A DNA stretch of 64,000 bases from an uncultured Eubacteriales bacterium (GTDB taxonomy: Bacteria; Bacillota; Clostridia; Oscillospirales; Oscillospiraceae): positions 1-64,000 of the forward strand of contig UQWI01000008.1 in assembly GCA_900544765.1 (NCBI GenBank), written 5' to 3'. The translations under genes and the position numbers were made by a program. Every line of letters begins with the position of its first letter. The stretch's first letter is position 1. The notes under the pieces are model-generated. The model was not told where the DNA came from. It saw only the letters and a program-made list of their open reading frames with translations, and ran no database searches. Shown piece by piece: positions 56,371 to 64,000 of this stretch.

Positions 56371-58989
56371 ATGAAAGAACTGCCGAAAGTCTACGACCCG
56401 CACGAGGTCGAGAAAAAAATCTACGACTTGTGGCTGAAGGGCAACTACTTCCACGCCGAGCGCGACCCGGAGAAGAAGCCCTTCACCATAGTCATCCCGC
56501 CCCCGAACGTCACCGGCCAGCTGCACCTCGGCCACGCCTTCGACGAGACCATCCAGGATATCCTCATCCGCTACAAGCGCATGGACGGCTACAGCGCGCT
56601 CTGGCTGCCCGGATATGACCACGCGGGCATCGCCACGCAGATAAAGGTCGAGGAGAAGCTACGCAATGAGGGCAAGACCCGCTTCGACCTGGGCCGTGAG
56701 GGCTTCCTGGACGAGGTCTGGGCCTGGAAGAACAAGTTCGGCAACAGGATAGTCGAGCAGCTCAAGACCCTGGGTTCCAGCTGCGACTGGGAACGCCAGC
56801 GCTTCACGATGGACGACACCTGCGCCAAGGCTGTGCGCGAGACCTTCGTCAACATGTATGAGAAGGGCCTTATCTACAAAGGCCACCGCATCATAAATTG
56901 GTGCCCGCACTGCACCACCGCGCTCTCTGACGCCGAGGTCGAGTACGTTGAAAAGCCCGGCCACCTCTGGCATGTCCGCTACCCGCTCTCCGACGGCTCC
57001 GGTGAGCTCATCATCGCCACTACCCGCCCCGAGACCATGCTCGGCGACACCGGCGTCGCCGTCAACCCAAACGACGAGCGTTACAAGGACATCGTCGGCA
57101 AGACCTGCATCCTGCCGCTCGTGGGCCGCGAGATACCCATCGTCGCCGACGAGTACGTCGAGATGGACTTCGGCACCGGCTGCGTCAAGATGACGCCCTG
57201 CCACGACCCGAACGACTTCGAGGTCGCCCAGCGCCACGGGCTCGAGGAGATACTTATCCTCGACGAGAACGCCAAGATTATCAACGGCGGCAAGTACAAC
57301 GGCATGGACCGCTACGAGTGCCGCGAGGCCATAGTCGCAGACCTGGAGCGCGAGGGCTACCTCGTCAAGGTCGAGGAGTACAGCCACAACGTCGGCACCT
57401 GCTACCGCTGCCACAACGACGTCGAGCCCATGAGCAGCGAGCAGTGGTTCGTCAAGATGGAGCCCCTGGCCAAGGAGGCCATCCGCGTCGTCGAGGACGG
57501 CGAGATAAAGTTCGTGCCCGAGCGCTTCTCCAAGACCTACCTCAACTGGATGTACAACGTCCGCGACTGGTGCATATCCCGCCAGCTCTGGTGGGGCCAC
57601 CGCATCCCCGCCTGGTACTGCAAGGATTGCGGCCACATGACCGTCTCCCGCGAGGACGCCACCGAGTGCGAGTGCTGCCACAGCAAGAACATCGAGCAGG
57701 ACCCCGACGTGCTGGACACCTGGTTCAGCAGCGCGCTCTGGCCCTTCTCCACCCTGGGCTGGCCGGACAAGACAGCAGACCTTGACTACTTCTACCCAAC
57801 GGACGTGCTCGTGACGGGTTACGACATCATCTTCTTCTGGGTTGCCCGCATGATATTCTCCGCCTGCGAGCAGACGCACCAGATACCCTTCCACACCGTG
57901 CTCATCCACGGACTCATCCGCGACCCGCAGGGCAAAAAGATGAGCAAGTCCGCCGGCAACGGCGTCGACCCCATAGAGATGACAGAGCGCTTCGGCGCCG
58001 ACGCGCTGCGCTTCAATATCATCACCGGCAACAGCCCCGGAAACGACACCCGCTTCTACGTCGAGCGCTGCGAGGCCATGCGCAACTTCGCCAACAAGCT
58101 CTGGAACGCCTCCCGCTTTGTCATGATGAACCTCCACGTCGAGGACACCGCCCTGCCTGAGACGCTCGAGCTGCCCGACAAGTGGGTACTCAGCAAGTAC
58201 AACACCCTTGTTCGTGAGGTACGCGAGAACCTCGACCACTACGAGCTTGGCGTCGCCGCCCAGAAGATTTACGACTTCATCTGGGACACCTACTGCGACT
58301 GGTACATCGAGCTCACCAAGTCCCGCCTGAACGGCGCGGACGCCGCCGCCAAGGAGGGCGCGGAGCGCGTGCTGCTGTACGTCCTCACCGGCATACTCAA
58401 GCTGCTGCACCCCTTCATGCCCTTCATCACTGAGGAGATATACCAGGCCATCCCGCACGAGAGCGAGGCGCTCATCATCGCGCCGTATCCGAAGTACGAC
58501 GAGAGCCTGAGCTTCCCGGCCGAAGAGGCCAGCTTCGAGCTGGTTATGGACGCCATCCGCGCCGTCCGTTCCCGCCGCGCCGACATGAACGTCGCGCCTT
58601 CACGCAAGGCCAAGGTCATTGTCGCAACCGCCGAGGGCGAGACCTTCGCCGCCGGGGCTCCCTATATAGAGCGCCTGGCCGGCGCCAGCGAGGTGGAGGT
58701 AACCGGCAATGACTACGCGCCCGGAGCGGGCATGGTCACCGTCACGACGCACTCCGCGAGGCTCTACATGCCCATGGCGGAGCTGGTCGACCTCGAGGCC
58801 GAGCGCGCCAGGCTCACCAAGGAGCTAGAGAAGGCGAAGAAGCAGCTCGAGGCCCAGGAGAAGAAGCTCGCCAACGAGAACTTCGTATCCCGCGCGCCGG
58901 AGGCTGTCGTCAACGCCGAGCGTGAGCGCGCCGAAAAGGCGAAGGCGCTCATCGCCAACCTTGAAGGTTCACTCGCAGAACTCGGCTGA
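56371..58989 (+). CDS. valS: Valyl-tRNA synthetase
   Basis: 872 aa. Class I enzyme. HIGH motif as [19 protein letters not shown], editing domain with [29 protein letters not shown] (here [19 protein letters not shown]), KMSKS motif [14 protein letters not shown], anticodon domain, and C-terminal coiled coil ([31 protein letters not shown]). AAAGGAG before the ATG at 56371, which ends the T-box leader. Confidence 0.98.
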   Translation: MKELPKVYDPHEVEKKIYDLWLKGNYFHAERDPEKKPFTIVIPPPNVTGQLHLGHAFDETIQDILIRYKRMDGYSALWLPGYDHAGIATQIKVEEKLRNEGKTRFDLGREGFLDEVWAWKNKFGNRIVEQLKTLGSSCDWERQRFTMDDTCAKAVRETFVNMYEKGLIYKGHRIINWCPHCTTALSDAEVEYVEKPGHLWHVRYPLSDGSGELIIATTRPETMLGDTGVAVNPNDERYKDIVGKTCILPLVGREIPIVADEYVEMDFGTGCVKMTPCHDPNDFEVAQRHGLEEILILDENAKIINGGKYNGMDRYECREAIVADLEREGYLVKVEEYSHNVGTCYRCHNDVEPMSSEQWFVKMEPLAKEAIRVVEDGEIKFVPERFSKTYLNWMYNVRDWCISRQLWWGHRIPAWYCKDCGHMTVSREDATECECCHSKNIEQDPDVLDTWFSSALWPFSTLGWPDKTADLDYFYPTDVLVTGYDIIFFWVARMIFSACEQTHQIPFHTVLIHGLIRDPQGKKMSKSAGNGVDPIEMTERFGADALRFNIITGNSPGNDTRFYVERCEAMRNFANKLWNASRFVMMNLHVEDTALPETLELPDKWVLSKYNTLVREVRENLDHYELGVAAQKIYDFIWDTYCDWYIELTKSRLNGADAAAKEGAERVLLYVLTGILKLLHPFMPFITEEIYQAIPHESEALIIAPYPKYDESLSFPAEEASFELVMDAIRAVRSRRADMNVAPSRKAKVIVATAEGETFAAGAPYIERLAGASEVEVTGNDYAPGAGMVTVTTHSARLYMPMAELVDLEAERARLTKELEKAKKQLEAQEKKLANENFVSRAPEAVVNAERERAEKAKALIANLEGSLAELG

Positions 58990-58997
58990 CAGACCGT

Positions 58998-59036
58998 AAA
59001 AAAACACCCCCTTGCTTCCAAGGGGGTGTTTGCTTT
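58998..59036. terminator. Bidirectional terminator valS/yigZ
   Basis: AAACACCCCCTT-GCTTCC-AAGGGGGTGTTT. Confidence 0.9.
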
Positions 59037-59057
59037 TGCCGTGCAGTAGCGGCGTTA

Positions 59058-59690
59058 TCACTCCGCGTCGAGCCGCTGCGGACGGAACACGCTGCCCAGC
59101 AGCGTGAAGCGGGCCTGGCCCGCCGTGGTGTCGGTAAGGCGTTCGCCGAAGGGCTCCGCCGTGCCCTCGGGCAGCAGCGCGGTGATTGTGACGAACTCGC
59201 CGAAGCCGCCCTCTATATCCGCCGCGCCTGCGGCCTCCAGCAGCCGCCTGATGCGCTCGTACTGCGCGTATGTACACTCCACGGATACGCCGCGCCACTC
59301 GGCCATGCGCGCCCGCCCGGCGGCCTCGAGGGCCATCGAAGCGGCCTTGGAGTATGCGCGCACAAGCCCTCCGGAGCCCAGCAGCGTCCCTCCGAAATAG
59401 CGAGTCACGACGCAGGCGACGTCGCAGACGTTCGCTGAGCGGAATACGTTGAGCGTGGGCTGGCCGCTCGTGCCGCCCGGCTCGCCGTCGTCCGACCAGC
59501 GCATCTGCCCGTCGGCGAGGACGTAGGCCCAGACGTTGTGCGTGGCGTCGGCGTATTTTTTGCGCACGGCGTCGACAAAGGCCATGGCCTCGGACACGCT
59601 CTCGACGTGCTGCACCTGTCCTATGAAACGCGACTTCTTGTCTATGTATTCGGCCTCGCCGTACCCGGCGGGGATTATGTAGTCCGACAT
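59058..59690 (-). CDS. yigZ: YigZ/IMPACT-family protein
   Basis: 210 aa. IMPACT N-terminal domain: EYIDKKSRFIGQVQHVES, YADATHNVWAYVLADGQMRWSDDGEPGGTSGQPTLNV, VVTRYFGGTLLGSGGLVRAYSKAA. C-terminal DUF1949-type domain. Role in translation or as a protease-like partner is debated. GAGGTGG before the ATG. Own promoter. Confidence 0.92.
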   Translation of the reverse strand: MSDYIIPAGYGEAEYIDKKSRFIGQVQHVESVSEAMAFVDAVRKKYADATHNVWAYVLADGQMRWSDDGEPGGTSGQPTLNVFRSANVCDVACVVTRYFGGTLLGSGGLVRAYSKAASMALEAAGRARMAEWRGVSVECTYAQYERIRRLLEAAGAADIEGGFGEFVTITALLPEGTAEPFGERLTDTTAGQARFTLLGSVFRPQRLDAE

Positions 59691-59715
59691 ATGCCACCTC
59701 GAAGTTTTTTACGAC

Positions 59716-59744
59716 ATTGTAGCAAATTTTCGGGTCCGCCGCAA
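59716..59744 (-). promoter_or_regulatory. Promoter of yigZ
   Basis: Minus strand TTGCGG, 17 bases, TACAAT. Confidence 0.65.
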
Positions 59745-59832
59745 GTGCCGCACGGCGTGACGTTTTTGCTTCGTGCGTGGGTTATGGCAAAAACGCGTGT
59801 ATTATAGGGTAAACAACTTGTGGAGGTGGGGC

Positions 59833-61278
59833 ATGGACGACAAAAAGCTTGACGAGCTCATAGCTTCGGCCCTGCCGCCTGAGCCGCCGGACGAGGTGGC
59901 CAGAGGCGTAACGCCGTGGCAAAACTCTATGCGCCTCATCCTTTGGGGGCTGGGGCTGTGCAGTGTGACCTTCAATTTCAGCGGTCTGAACCTCATACTG
60001 CCTTCGGTCGGCGTACTGCTGATGCTGTTGGGTTTCCGGCGGCTCAGGCGCGCAAACGCCTGCTTCATGGCCTGCTATGTTATCACGGCGCTGAAGCAGC
60101 TGCTGTGCATTCTTATGCTGGTTATGAACTCGACGGTGTTTGCAAACGCTCCCGAAGTCACAGAGCTGTGGGACGCAATTACTCTGCCTAACACAGCCTT
60201 GACGCTGCTCAACTCCCTGCTGTTCTGGGGCGGTATACGCAAAGTCCAGCAAAGGGCGGGGGTACCGGTACATGCGGGGGCGGCGGCAGCCCTGGTTGTA
60301 TGGCAGGCGCTTGTGCTTGCCCTGTCGATGATTGGAGCCGTGCTGGGTATCATATTCGCCGTACTCATGCTTGTGTTTCTCGGCCTCGTTATAAGCAGCC
60401 TTTACAAGCTCTCGCGCGAGCTGGACGAAGCCGGTTACGTCATAAAGGCCGCGCCGGGGCTTGTACCGGACACGGTGCTGGGCGCGTGTATTGCGGCGTT
60501 GACGCTTGCGCTCATGCTCTGCGGATACCTGTTCCTCAGCAAGTACCCCATGGACTGGAGCGAGCCCGAGACGGGCGGCGAATCCGGGACCCGCGCGCTG
60601 CTCACGGAGCTGGGTTTCCCCGAGGACATACTCGCGGATATATCCGACGAGGACGTTGCCGAATGTGCCGGGGCAAAGCGCGTGGAAACTGTGTCCGTCG
60701 ACGGCTGGGGAGTGGATGTGCAGATGGTGGCAGTGGAGCTGCCGGACAGATTCGGCCACTGGCTGACTTTCCACTACTTCAGGCTGCAGGACGGCCTTGA
60801 TTACAGGACGACCGAGGGTATACGCCTGTTCTCGTCTTATGCCACAGACCCCGCAGAGGGTTTCTGGCTTCAGAGCGGGCCGGTGACAGGCAGGGTGCTC
60901 TATGACGGGGACAGCGGGACATTGTCGGCGCCTTTCGCGCGAATACTTGACGGGGCGTACACTGATACGATAATCTGGGGTGTGCAGTACAACCCGACGA
61001 CATACGTCGAATTCTCGCTGCCGAGACAGGCGCAGTGCGTCCGCGGCTATGTCATGCACGATATGACATCAATGCGAAGCTACAACGGCGGTGTGTTCAT
61101 AGACAGCTACCTGGAGTTCTATCACCGCGACGCCGTGCCGACATTTCCGTCAAAGACTGCGATAGACCTTTACCTGAAAGACGGTTGGCAGGAGCATACA
61201 CAACGTATGTTCATGGACTATCTCGACATATATATCGAGGATTACTGGGAACAATTCAGCAACGAGGGGGTGGGCTGA
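59833..61278 (+). CDS. Multi-pass membrane protein A of ECF sigma locus (putative anti-sigma/sensor)
   Basis: 481 aa. Cytosolic N-terminus of about 30 residues (DDKKLDELIASALPPEPPDE then VARGVTPW), six to seven helices to about residue 238, then KYPMDW and an extracytoplasmic domain of about 240 residues with LGFPEDILADISDEDVAECAGAKRV, VAVELPD...WLTFHYF, and VRGYVMHDM. Protein B downstream repeats the same layout and motifs. GGAGG 6 bases before the ATG at 59833. The stop TGA overlaps the sigma gene's ATG. No zinc anti-sigma motif, so the sigma-binding role of the N-terminus is inferred from position and conservation. Confidence 0.75.
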   Translation: MDDKKLDELIASALPPEPPDEVARGVTPWQNSMRLILWGLGLCSVTFNFSGLNLILPSVGVLLMLLGFRRLRRANACFMACYVITALKQLLCILMLVMNSTVFANAPEVTELWDAITLPNTALTLLNSLLFWGGIRKVQQRAGVPVHAGAAAALVVWQALVLALSMIGAVLGIIFAVLMLVFLGLVISSLYKLSRELDEAGYVIKAAPGLVPDTVLGACIAALTLALMLCGYLFLSKYPMDWSEPETGGESGTRALLTELGFPEDILADISDEDVAECAGAKRVETVSVDGWGVDVQMVAVELPDRFGHWLTFHYFRLQDGLDYRTTEGIRLFSSYATDPAEGFWLQSGPVTGRVLYDGDSGTLSAPFARILDGAYTDTIIWGVQYNPTTYVEFSLPRQAQCVRGYVMHDMTSMRSYNGGVFIDSYLEFYHRDAVPTFPSKTAIDLYLKDGWQEHTQRMFMDYLDIYIEDYWEQFSNEGVG

Positions 61279-61820
61279 TGCACGAGAAAGAAGTAATAGA
61301 GCGCATACGCGCGCGGGACGAGGGCGGAATAGAGGCGCTGCTGACGCACTTCGGGCCGCTTATGCGCTACGTCATCGCGCCCATACTCCCCAACGACGCC
61401 GACCGCGAGGAGTGCCTCAGCGAGTGCTGTATGAAGGTCTGGGACGGCATCGAGCGCTTCAAGCCCGAGCGCGGCAGCTGGACGGCCTGGCTAACCGCCA
61501 TAGCCCGCAACAGCGCGCTCAACCGCGCCCGAAGCCGGCGCGGCGGCCACGCCTCGCTCGACGAGCTCGCAGATACGCCCTCGAACGAGCCCACGCCGGA
61601 GGAAGCGCTGCTGCTCGCCGAGCAGAAGGCCGCCCTGCAAAGGGCCATAGCCTCGCTGAGTGGAGCGGAGGCAAACCTGTTCTACCGCAAATACTACTAC
61701 ATGCAGTCCGCCGCGCAGATAGCCGCCGAGCTCGGCACAACGGAGCGCGGCGTCGAGGGGAGGCTCCACCGCCTGCGCAAAAAGCTCCGGCGCAAGCTGG
61801 GAGGTGAGGGCGATGAGTGA
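61278..61820 (+). CDS. ECF-type RNA polymerase sigma factor
   Basis: 180 aa. Region 2: DADREECLSECCMKVWDGIERFKPERGSWTAWLTAIARNSALNRARSRR; region 4: LQRAIASLSGAEANLFYRKYYYMQSAAQIAAELGTTERGVEGRLHRLRKKLRRKL (helix-turn-helix). No region 1.1 or 3. Overlaps protein A's stop (TGATG) and protein B's start (8 bases), so all three are translated together. Target promoters are unknown. Confidence 0.93.
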   Translation: MHEKEVIERIRARDEGGIEALLTHFGPLMRYVIAPILPNDADREECLSECCMKVWDGIERFKPERGSWTAWLTAIARNSALNRARSRRGGHASLDELADTPSNEPTPEEALLLAEQKAALQRAIASLSGAEANLFYRKYYYMQSAAQIAAELGTTERGVEGRLHRLRKKLRRKLGGEGDE

Positions 61821-63312
61821 CGAGCGCCTCGACGAGCTCATAGCGAGCGCCCTGCCCGACACACCGCCCGACGCAGTCGCCGGCGGCGTCACCCCCTGGC
61901 GGCGCGCCATGACGCAGGTGCTGTGGGGGCTGGGGCTGAGCTCCATCACTTTCAACTTTTACGGTCTGAACTATATCCTGCCGGCCATCAGCCACCTGCT
62001 GATGCTCTGCGGCTTCCGCACGCTTCGGCGCGAAAACCGCTGGTTTTCGGCGCTGTATGTGACGGCCGTGCTGCGCCTTCTGGCGTTCTTCGCCGCGCTG
62101 GTGCAGCTGAGCATGGCGATAGACAGGGACTCGCTCCCATTCCTGCCGTATATTCTGTCTCCTGTGCAAATGCTGCAGCCGCTCCTGCTCTGGGGCGGAA
62201 TCCGCGGCATACAGGCGAAAGCCGGCCTCAAGCCCCACGCCGCGAGCGCGCTCTGGCTCTTCGTCTGGTATGTTTCGGCGTTCCTGCTGGGCCTCTCCGG
62301 TGCGTCGCTCAGCATCATTTACGGCGTGATATTTGTAGTCGTTTTCGCGCTTATCATTGTTTGCCTGAACCGGCTTTCAAAAGCGCTGGACGAGGCCGGT
62401 TACGCCGTGACAGCCGCGCCGGGCCGCGTATCCAACCTGGCCCTGACGCTGACGATTGTCGTCGTGACAGCCGTGCTGATGATTTGCGCCTGCCTGCTGA
62501 CCAACAGATACCCCATGGACTGGCAGCCTGTTGAGGACCCCGGCCAGGCGGAAACCCGCGCGGAGCTTCTGGAGCTCGGCTTCCCCGAGCAGGTGCTCGC
62601 CGACCTCACGGACGAGGATACGGCCAAATGCGCCGGAGCCCTCCGCGTCGTGTACATGACGAGCGACGAGTATTTCAACGATGGGCGTGAGGTGCGCGAG
62701 GAATATACGGACGAGAGCGGCGTGCGGCACATTGGAACCAGCACCGTCTACGACGTGCGGGAATTGCGCGCGACCGGAGTTGCCGTTGAATTGCCCGGCG
62801 GGCGCTGGATGGTGTTCCACCACTTCCAGTGGGTGGAGCCGGTGCCGTTCTACGGCACCGAGAGCGTGCAGATCTGGACGGCGGACAGAATGAGAGGGGA
62901 TTCAGACTGCGGCTGGAGCAGCGGCGGCGAGCCGTCCGGGCGCGTACTCTATGACGAGGAAGGGCAGTCCATGGCGGCGGATTACTACTACCTGGGACGG
63001 GTAAACTACACCTCCAACAGCATTTTCTATGCTCAGAGAGACAACAGCGATGTCTTTGCCGCGTATTCAGCGCCGCTGCGCGCCGAGAACGTCAGAGGCT
63101 ATGTGGCCTACCCGGTCGTGATGCGGGAAGAGGGCTGGATATTCGACAGCTGGATGAACTACACGCACCAGCAGACCCCGCTGCAGTTCCCCGCGTATAC
63201 TGCAATGCAGATGCGGATGCAGAACGCCTGGAACAAGGCCGGAGCCTTCCTAACAGTGCAGACCGCCCTGCAGTTTCATCCGTCAAACGGGGAACACGGC
63301 CTCATAGACTGA
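61813..63312 (+). CDS. Multi-pass membrane protein B of ECF sigma locus (paralogue of A)
   Basis: 499 aa. Same design as protein A: SDERLDELIASALPDTPPDA then VAGGVTPW, helices to about residue 240 with LWGLGLSSITFNFYGLNYILP, then RYPMDW, LGFPEQVLADLTDEDTAKCAGALRV, VAVELPGGRWMVFHHF, VRGYVAYP and a final segment with QFPAYTAMQMRMQ. A loop of about 20 residues (YFNDGREVREEYTDESG) is extra compared with A. GGAGGTG 5 bases before the ATG. Confidence 0.75.
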   Translation: MSDERLDELIASALPDTPPDAVAGGVTPWRRAMTQVLWGLGLSSITFNFYGLNYILPAISHLLMLCGFRTLRRENRWFSALYVTAVLRLLAFFAALVQLSMAIDRDSLPFLPYILSPVQMLQPLLLWGGIRGIQAKAGLKPHAASALWLFVWYVSAFLLGLSGASLSIIYGVIFVVVFALIIVCLNRLSKALDEAGYAVTAAPGRVSNLALTLTIVVVTAVLMICACLLTNRYPMDWQPVEDPGQAETRAELLELGFPEQVLADLTDEDTAKCAGALRVVYMTSDEYFNDGREVREEYTDESGVRHIGTSTVYDVRELRATGVAVELPGGRWMVFHHFQWVEPVPFYGTESVQIWTADRMRGDSDCGWSSGGEPSGRVLYDEEGQSMAADYYYLGRVNYTSNSIFYAQRDNSDVFAAYSAPLRAENVRGYVAYPVVMREEGWIFDSWMNYTHQQTPLQFPAYTAMQMRMQNAWNKAGAFLTVQTALQFHPSNGEHGLID

Positions 63313-63336
63313 GCCATATATGCTTCACGCAACGAT

Positions 63337-63372
63337 TTGCCCACGCCGAAAAAGGCGTGGGCAAATTTTTTT
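63337..63372 (+). terminator. Terminator of the ECF sigma operon
   Basis: TTGCCCACGCC-GAAAA-AGGCGTGGGCAA then ATTTTTTT-type run. Confidence 0.92.
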
Positions 63373-63383
63373 GAAACACCCTA

Positions 63384-63412
63384 TTGACAAATGGCAAACG
63401 CCATGGTATGTT
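63384..63412 (+). promoter_or_regulatory. Promoter of GntR/ABC operon
   Basis: TTGACA, 17 bases, TATGTT. The spacer holds ATGGC-AAAC-GCCAT, an inverted repeat. Confidence 0.88.
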
Positions 63413-63420
63413 AGTGCCAC

Positions 63421-63444
63421 GGTTAATTACTCAAGTAACTAACC
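63421..63444. promoter_or_regulatory. Candidate operator of the GntR regulator
   Basis: 24-base near-palindrome GGTTAATTACTC/AAGTAACTAACC (10 of 12 pairs) just after the promoter. Confidence 0.65.
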
Positions 63445-63468
63445 GATTAACAAACAGGAGGTGAGCAC

Positions 63469-63846
63469 ATGGCGGGCTTTGACGGGACACGTCCCATTTT
63501 CCTTCAGCTTGCGGAGATGCTGGAGGAGGGGATAATCTCCGGCGCCTACCCCGAGGAGGGGCAGATACCCTCCATCACGGAGTTCTCCGCGGCGCTGAAA
63601 ATCAATCCGGCCACGGCGCTCAAGGGCATCAATCTCCTGGTGGACGAAGGGCTTGTGTACAAGAAGCGAGGCGTCGGCATGTTCGTGGCCACGGGCGCGC
63701 GCGACGCGCTGCTGCAAAAGCGGCGGGAGAGCTTCTACACCGAGCGTGTGCGTCCCGTTGCACGGGAGGCATCGTCCCTGGGCTTGACGCTCCCGGAGCT
63801 CACAGGGCTCGTGGAACGGGCCTACAATGACGAGGAAAAGGAGTAA
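63469..63846 (+). CDS. GntR-family regulator, YtrA subfamily
   Basis: 125 aa. Winged helix of the GntR type: GTRPIFLQLAEMLEEGIISGAYPEEGQIPSITEFSAALKINPATALKGINLLVDEGLVYKKRGVGMFVA, followed by a short YtrA-type dimer tail of about 50 residues. YtrA repressors usually control the ABC transporter genes behind them. AGGAGGTG before the ATG. The palindrome upstream is the likely autoregulatory site. Confidence 0.92.
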   Translation: MAGFDGTRPIFLQLAEMLEEGIISGAYPEEGQIPSITEFSAALKINPATALKGINLLVDEGLVYKKRGVGMFVATGARDALLQKRRESFYTERVRPVAREASSLGLTLPELTGLVERAYNDEEKE

Positions 63847-63851
63847 CTACC

Positions 63852-64000
63852 ATGGCTATAGAATTGAGAGGCGTCACCAAGCGCTACGGCGCGACCACGG
63901 CGCTGGACAATGTGTCGGTCAAGTTCGGCGGCGGCATCGTTTACGGCCTGCTCGGTGCGAACGGCGCGGGCAAGACCACGATGATGAACCTGATAACCAA
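63852..64000 (+). CDS. ABC transporter ATP-binding protein, cut by window end
   Basis: First 49 codons only: a strand AIELRGVTKRYGATTALDNVSV, then GIVYGLLGANGAGKTTMMNLI with Walker A GANGAGKTT. The family is the drug/peptide or antimicrobial-type exporters in GntR(YtrA) operons. AAGGAG 8 bases before the ATG. Five bases after the GntR stop. Confidence 0.9.
   Translation, partial: MAIELRGVTKRYGATTALDNVSVKFGGGIVYGLLGANGAGKTTMMNLIT

Overview
The window looks like an ordinary chromosomal stretch of a GC-rich Clostridia-type Bacillota, plausibly an Oscillospiraceae/Ruminococcaceae relative. The evidence is a CIRCE operator on groESL, two T-box leaders, an FMN riboswitch, a QueT/QueH queuosine salvage pair, a SpoVB-like flippase, a DacF-type carboxypeptidase, ECF vitamin transporters, a flavodiiron protein with rubredoxin domains (anaerobe), and SigA-type promoters with 16-17 base spacers. 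No prophage, insertion sequence, CRISPR array or plasmid function was seen. Genus-level placement is inference.

Layout. 1-534: tRNA-Lys (cut by the window edge), tRNA-Glu, 5S rRNA, tRNA-Asn and a CAT tRNA, with terminators between. 551-8921: biotin transporter, XRE regulator, lipoprotein, Vat-like acetyltransferase, YbaK plus two GNATs, tRNA-Ser, DegV, ZIP transporter, HAD phosphatase. 9018-9660: a second tRNA-Ser and a 0.5 kb hairpin-rich non-coding stretch. 9663-17856: sugar ABC ATPase, groESL, lipid kinase, RNA methyltransferase, CstA, tRNA-Trp. 17924-25269: metallophosphatase, membrane protein, uracil permease, queT/queH, dCMP deaminase, rpsF-ssb-rpsR. 25385-31031: large flavodiiron fusion divergent from ApbE, then RecG. 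31069-39726: T-box-controlled YkvI transporter, flippase, PAP2, GluQ-RS, P-type ATPase, DUF2200, FMN riboswitch with RibU. 39725-47915: a two-component/VanY operon and carAB. 48309-55892: glycosyltransferases, TspO, DacF, Pgi. 56033-64000: T-box valS, YigZ, an ECF sigma factor between two paralogous membrane proteins, and a GntR/ABC transporter operon that runs off the window.

How genes work together. QueT, QueH and GluQ-RS together imply import of a queuosine precursor, completion of Q in tRNA and glutamylation of Q on tRNA-Asp. The T-box leaders of valS and of the YkvI-family transporter both show GAA-N-GUC in the specifier loop and a UGGU bulge, so both probably respond to uncharged tRNA-Val; this makes the YkvI protein a candidate valine transporter. 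The most system-like locus is 59833-63312, where two paralogous multi-pass membrane proteins with a shared cytosolic N-terminal motif overlap the start and stop of an ECF sigma gene, as expected for a pair of membrane anti-sigma or sensor proteins. Other points worth a second look are the structured G-rich region before uraA, the hairpin-module array after tRNA-Ser, and a VanRS-VanY-like operon with an added P-loop ATPase.
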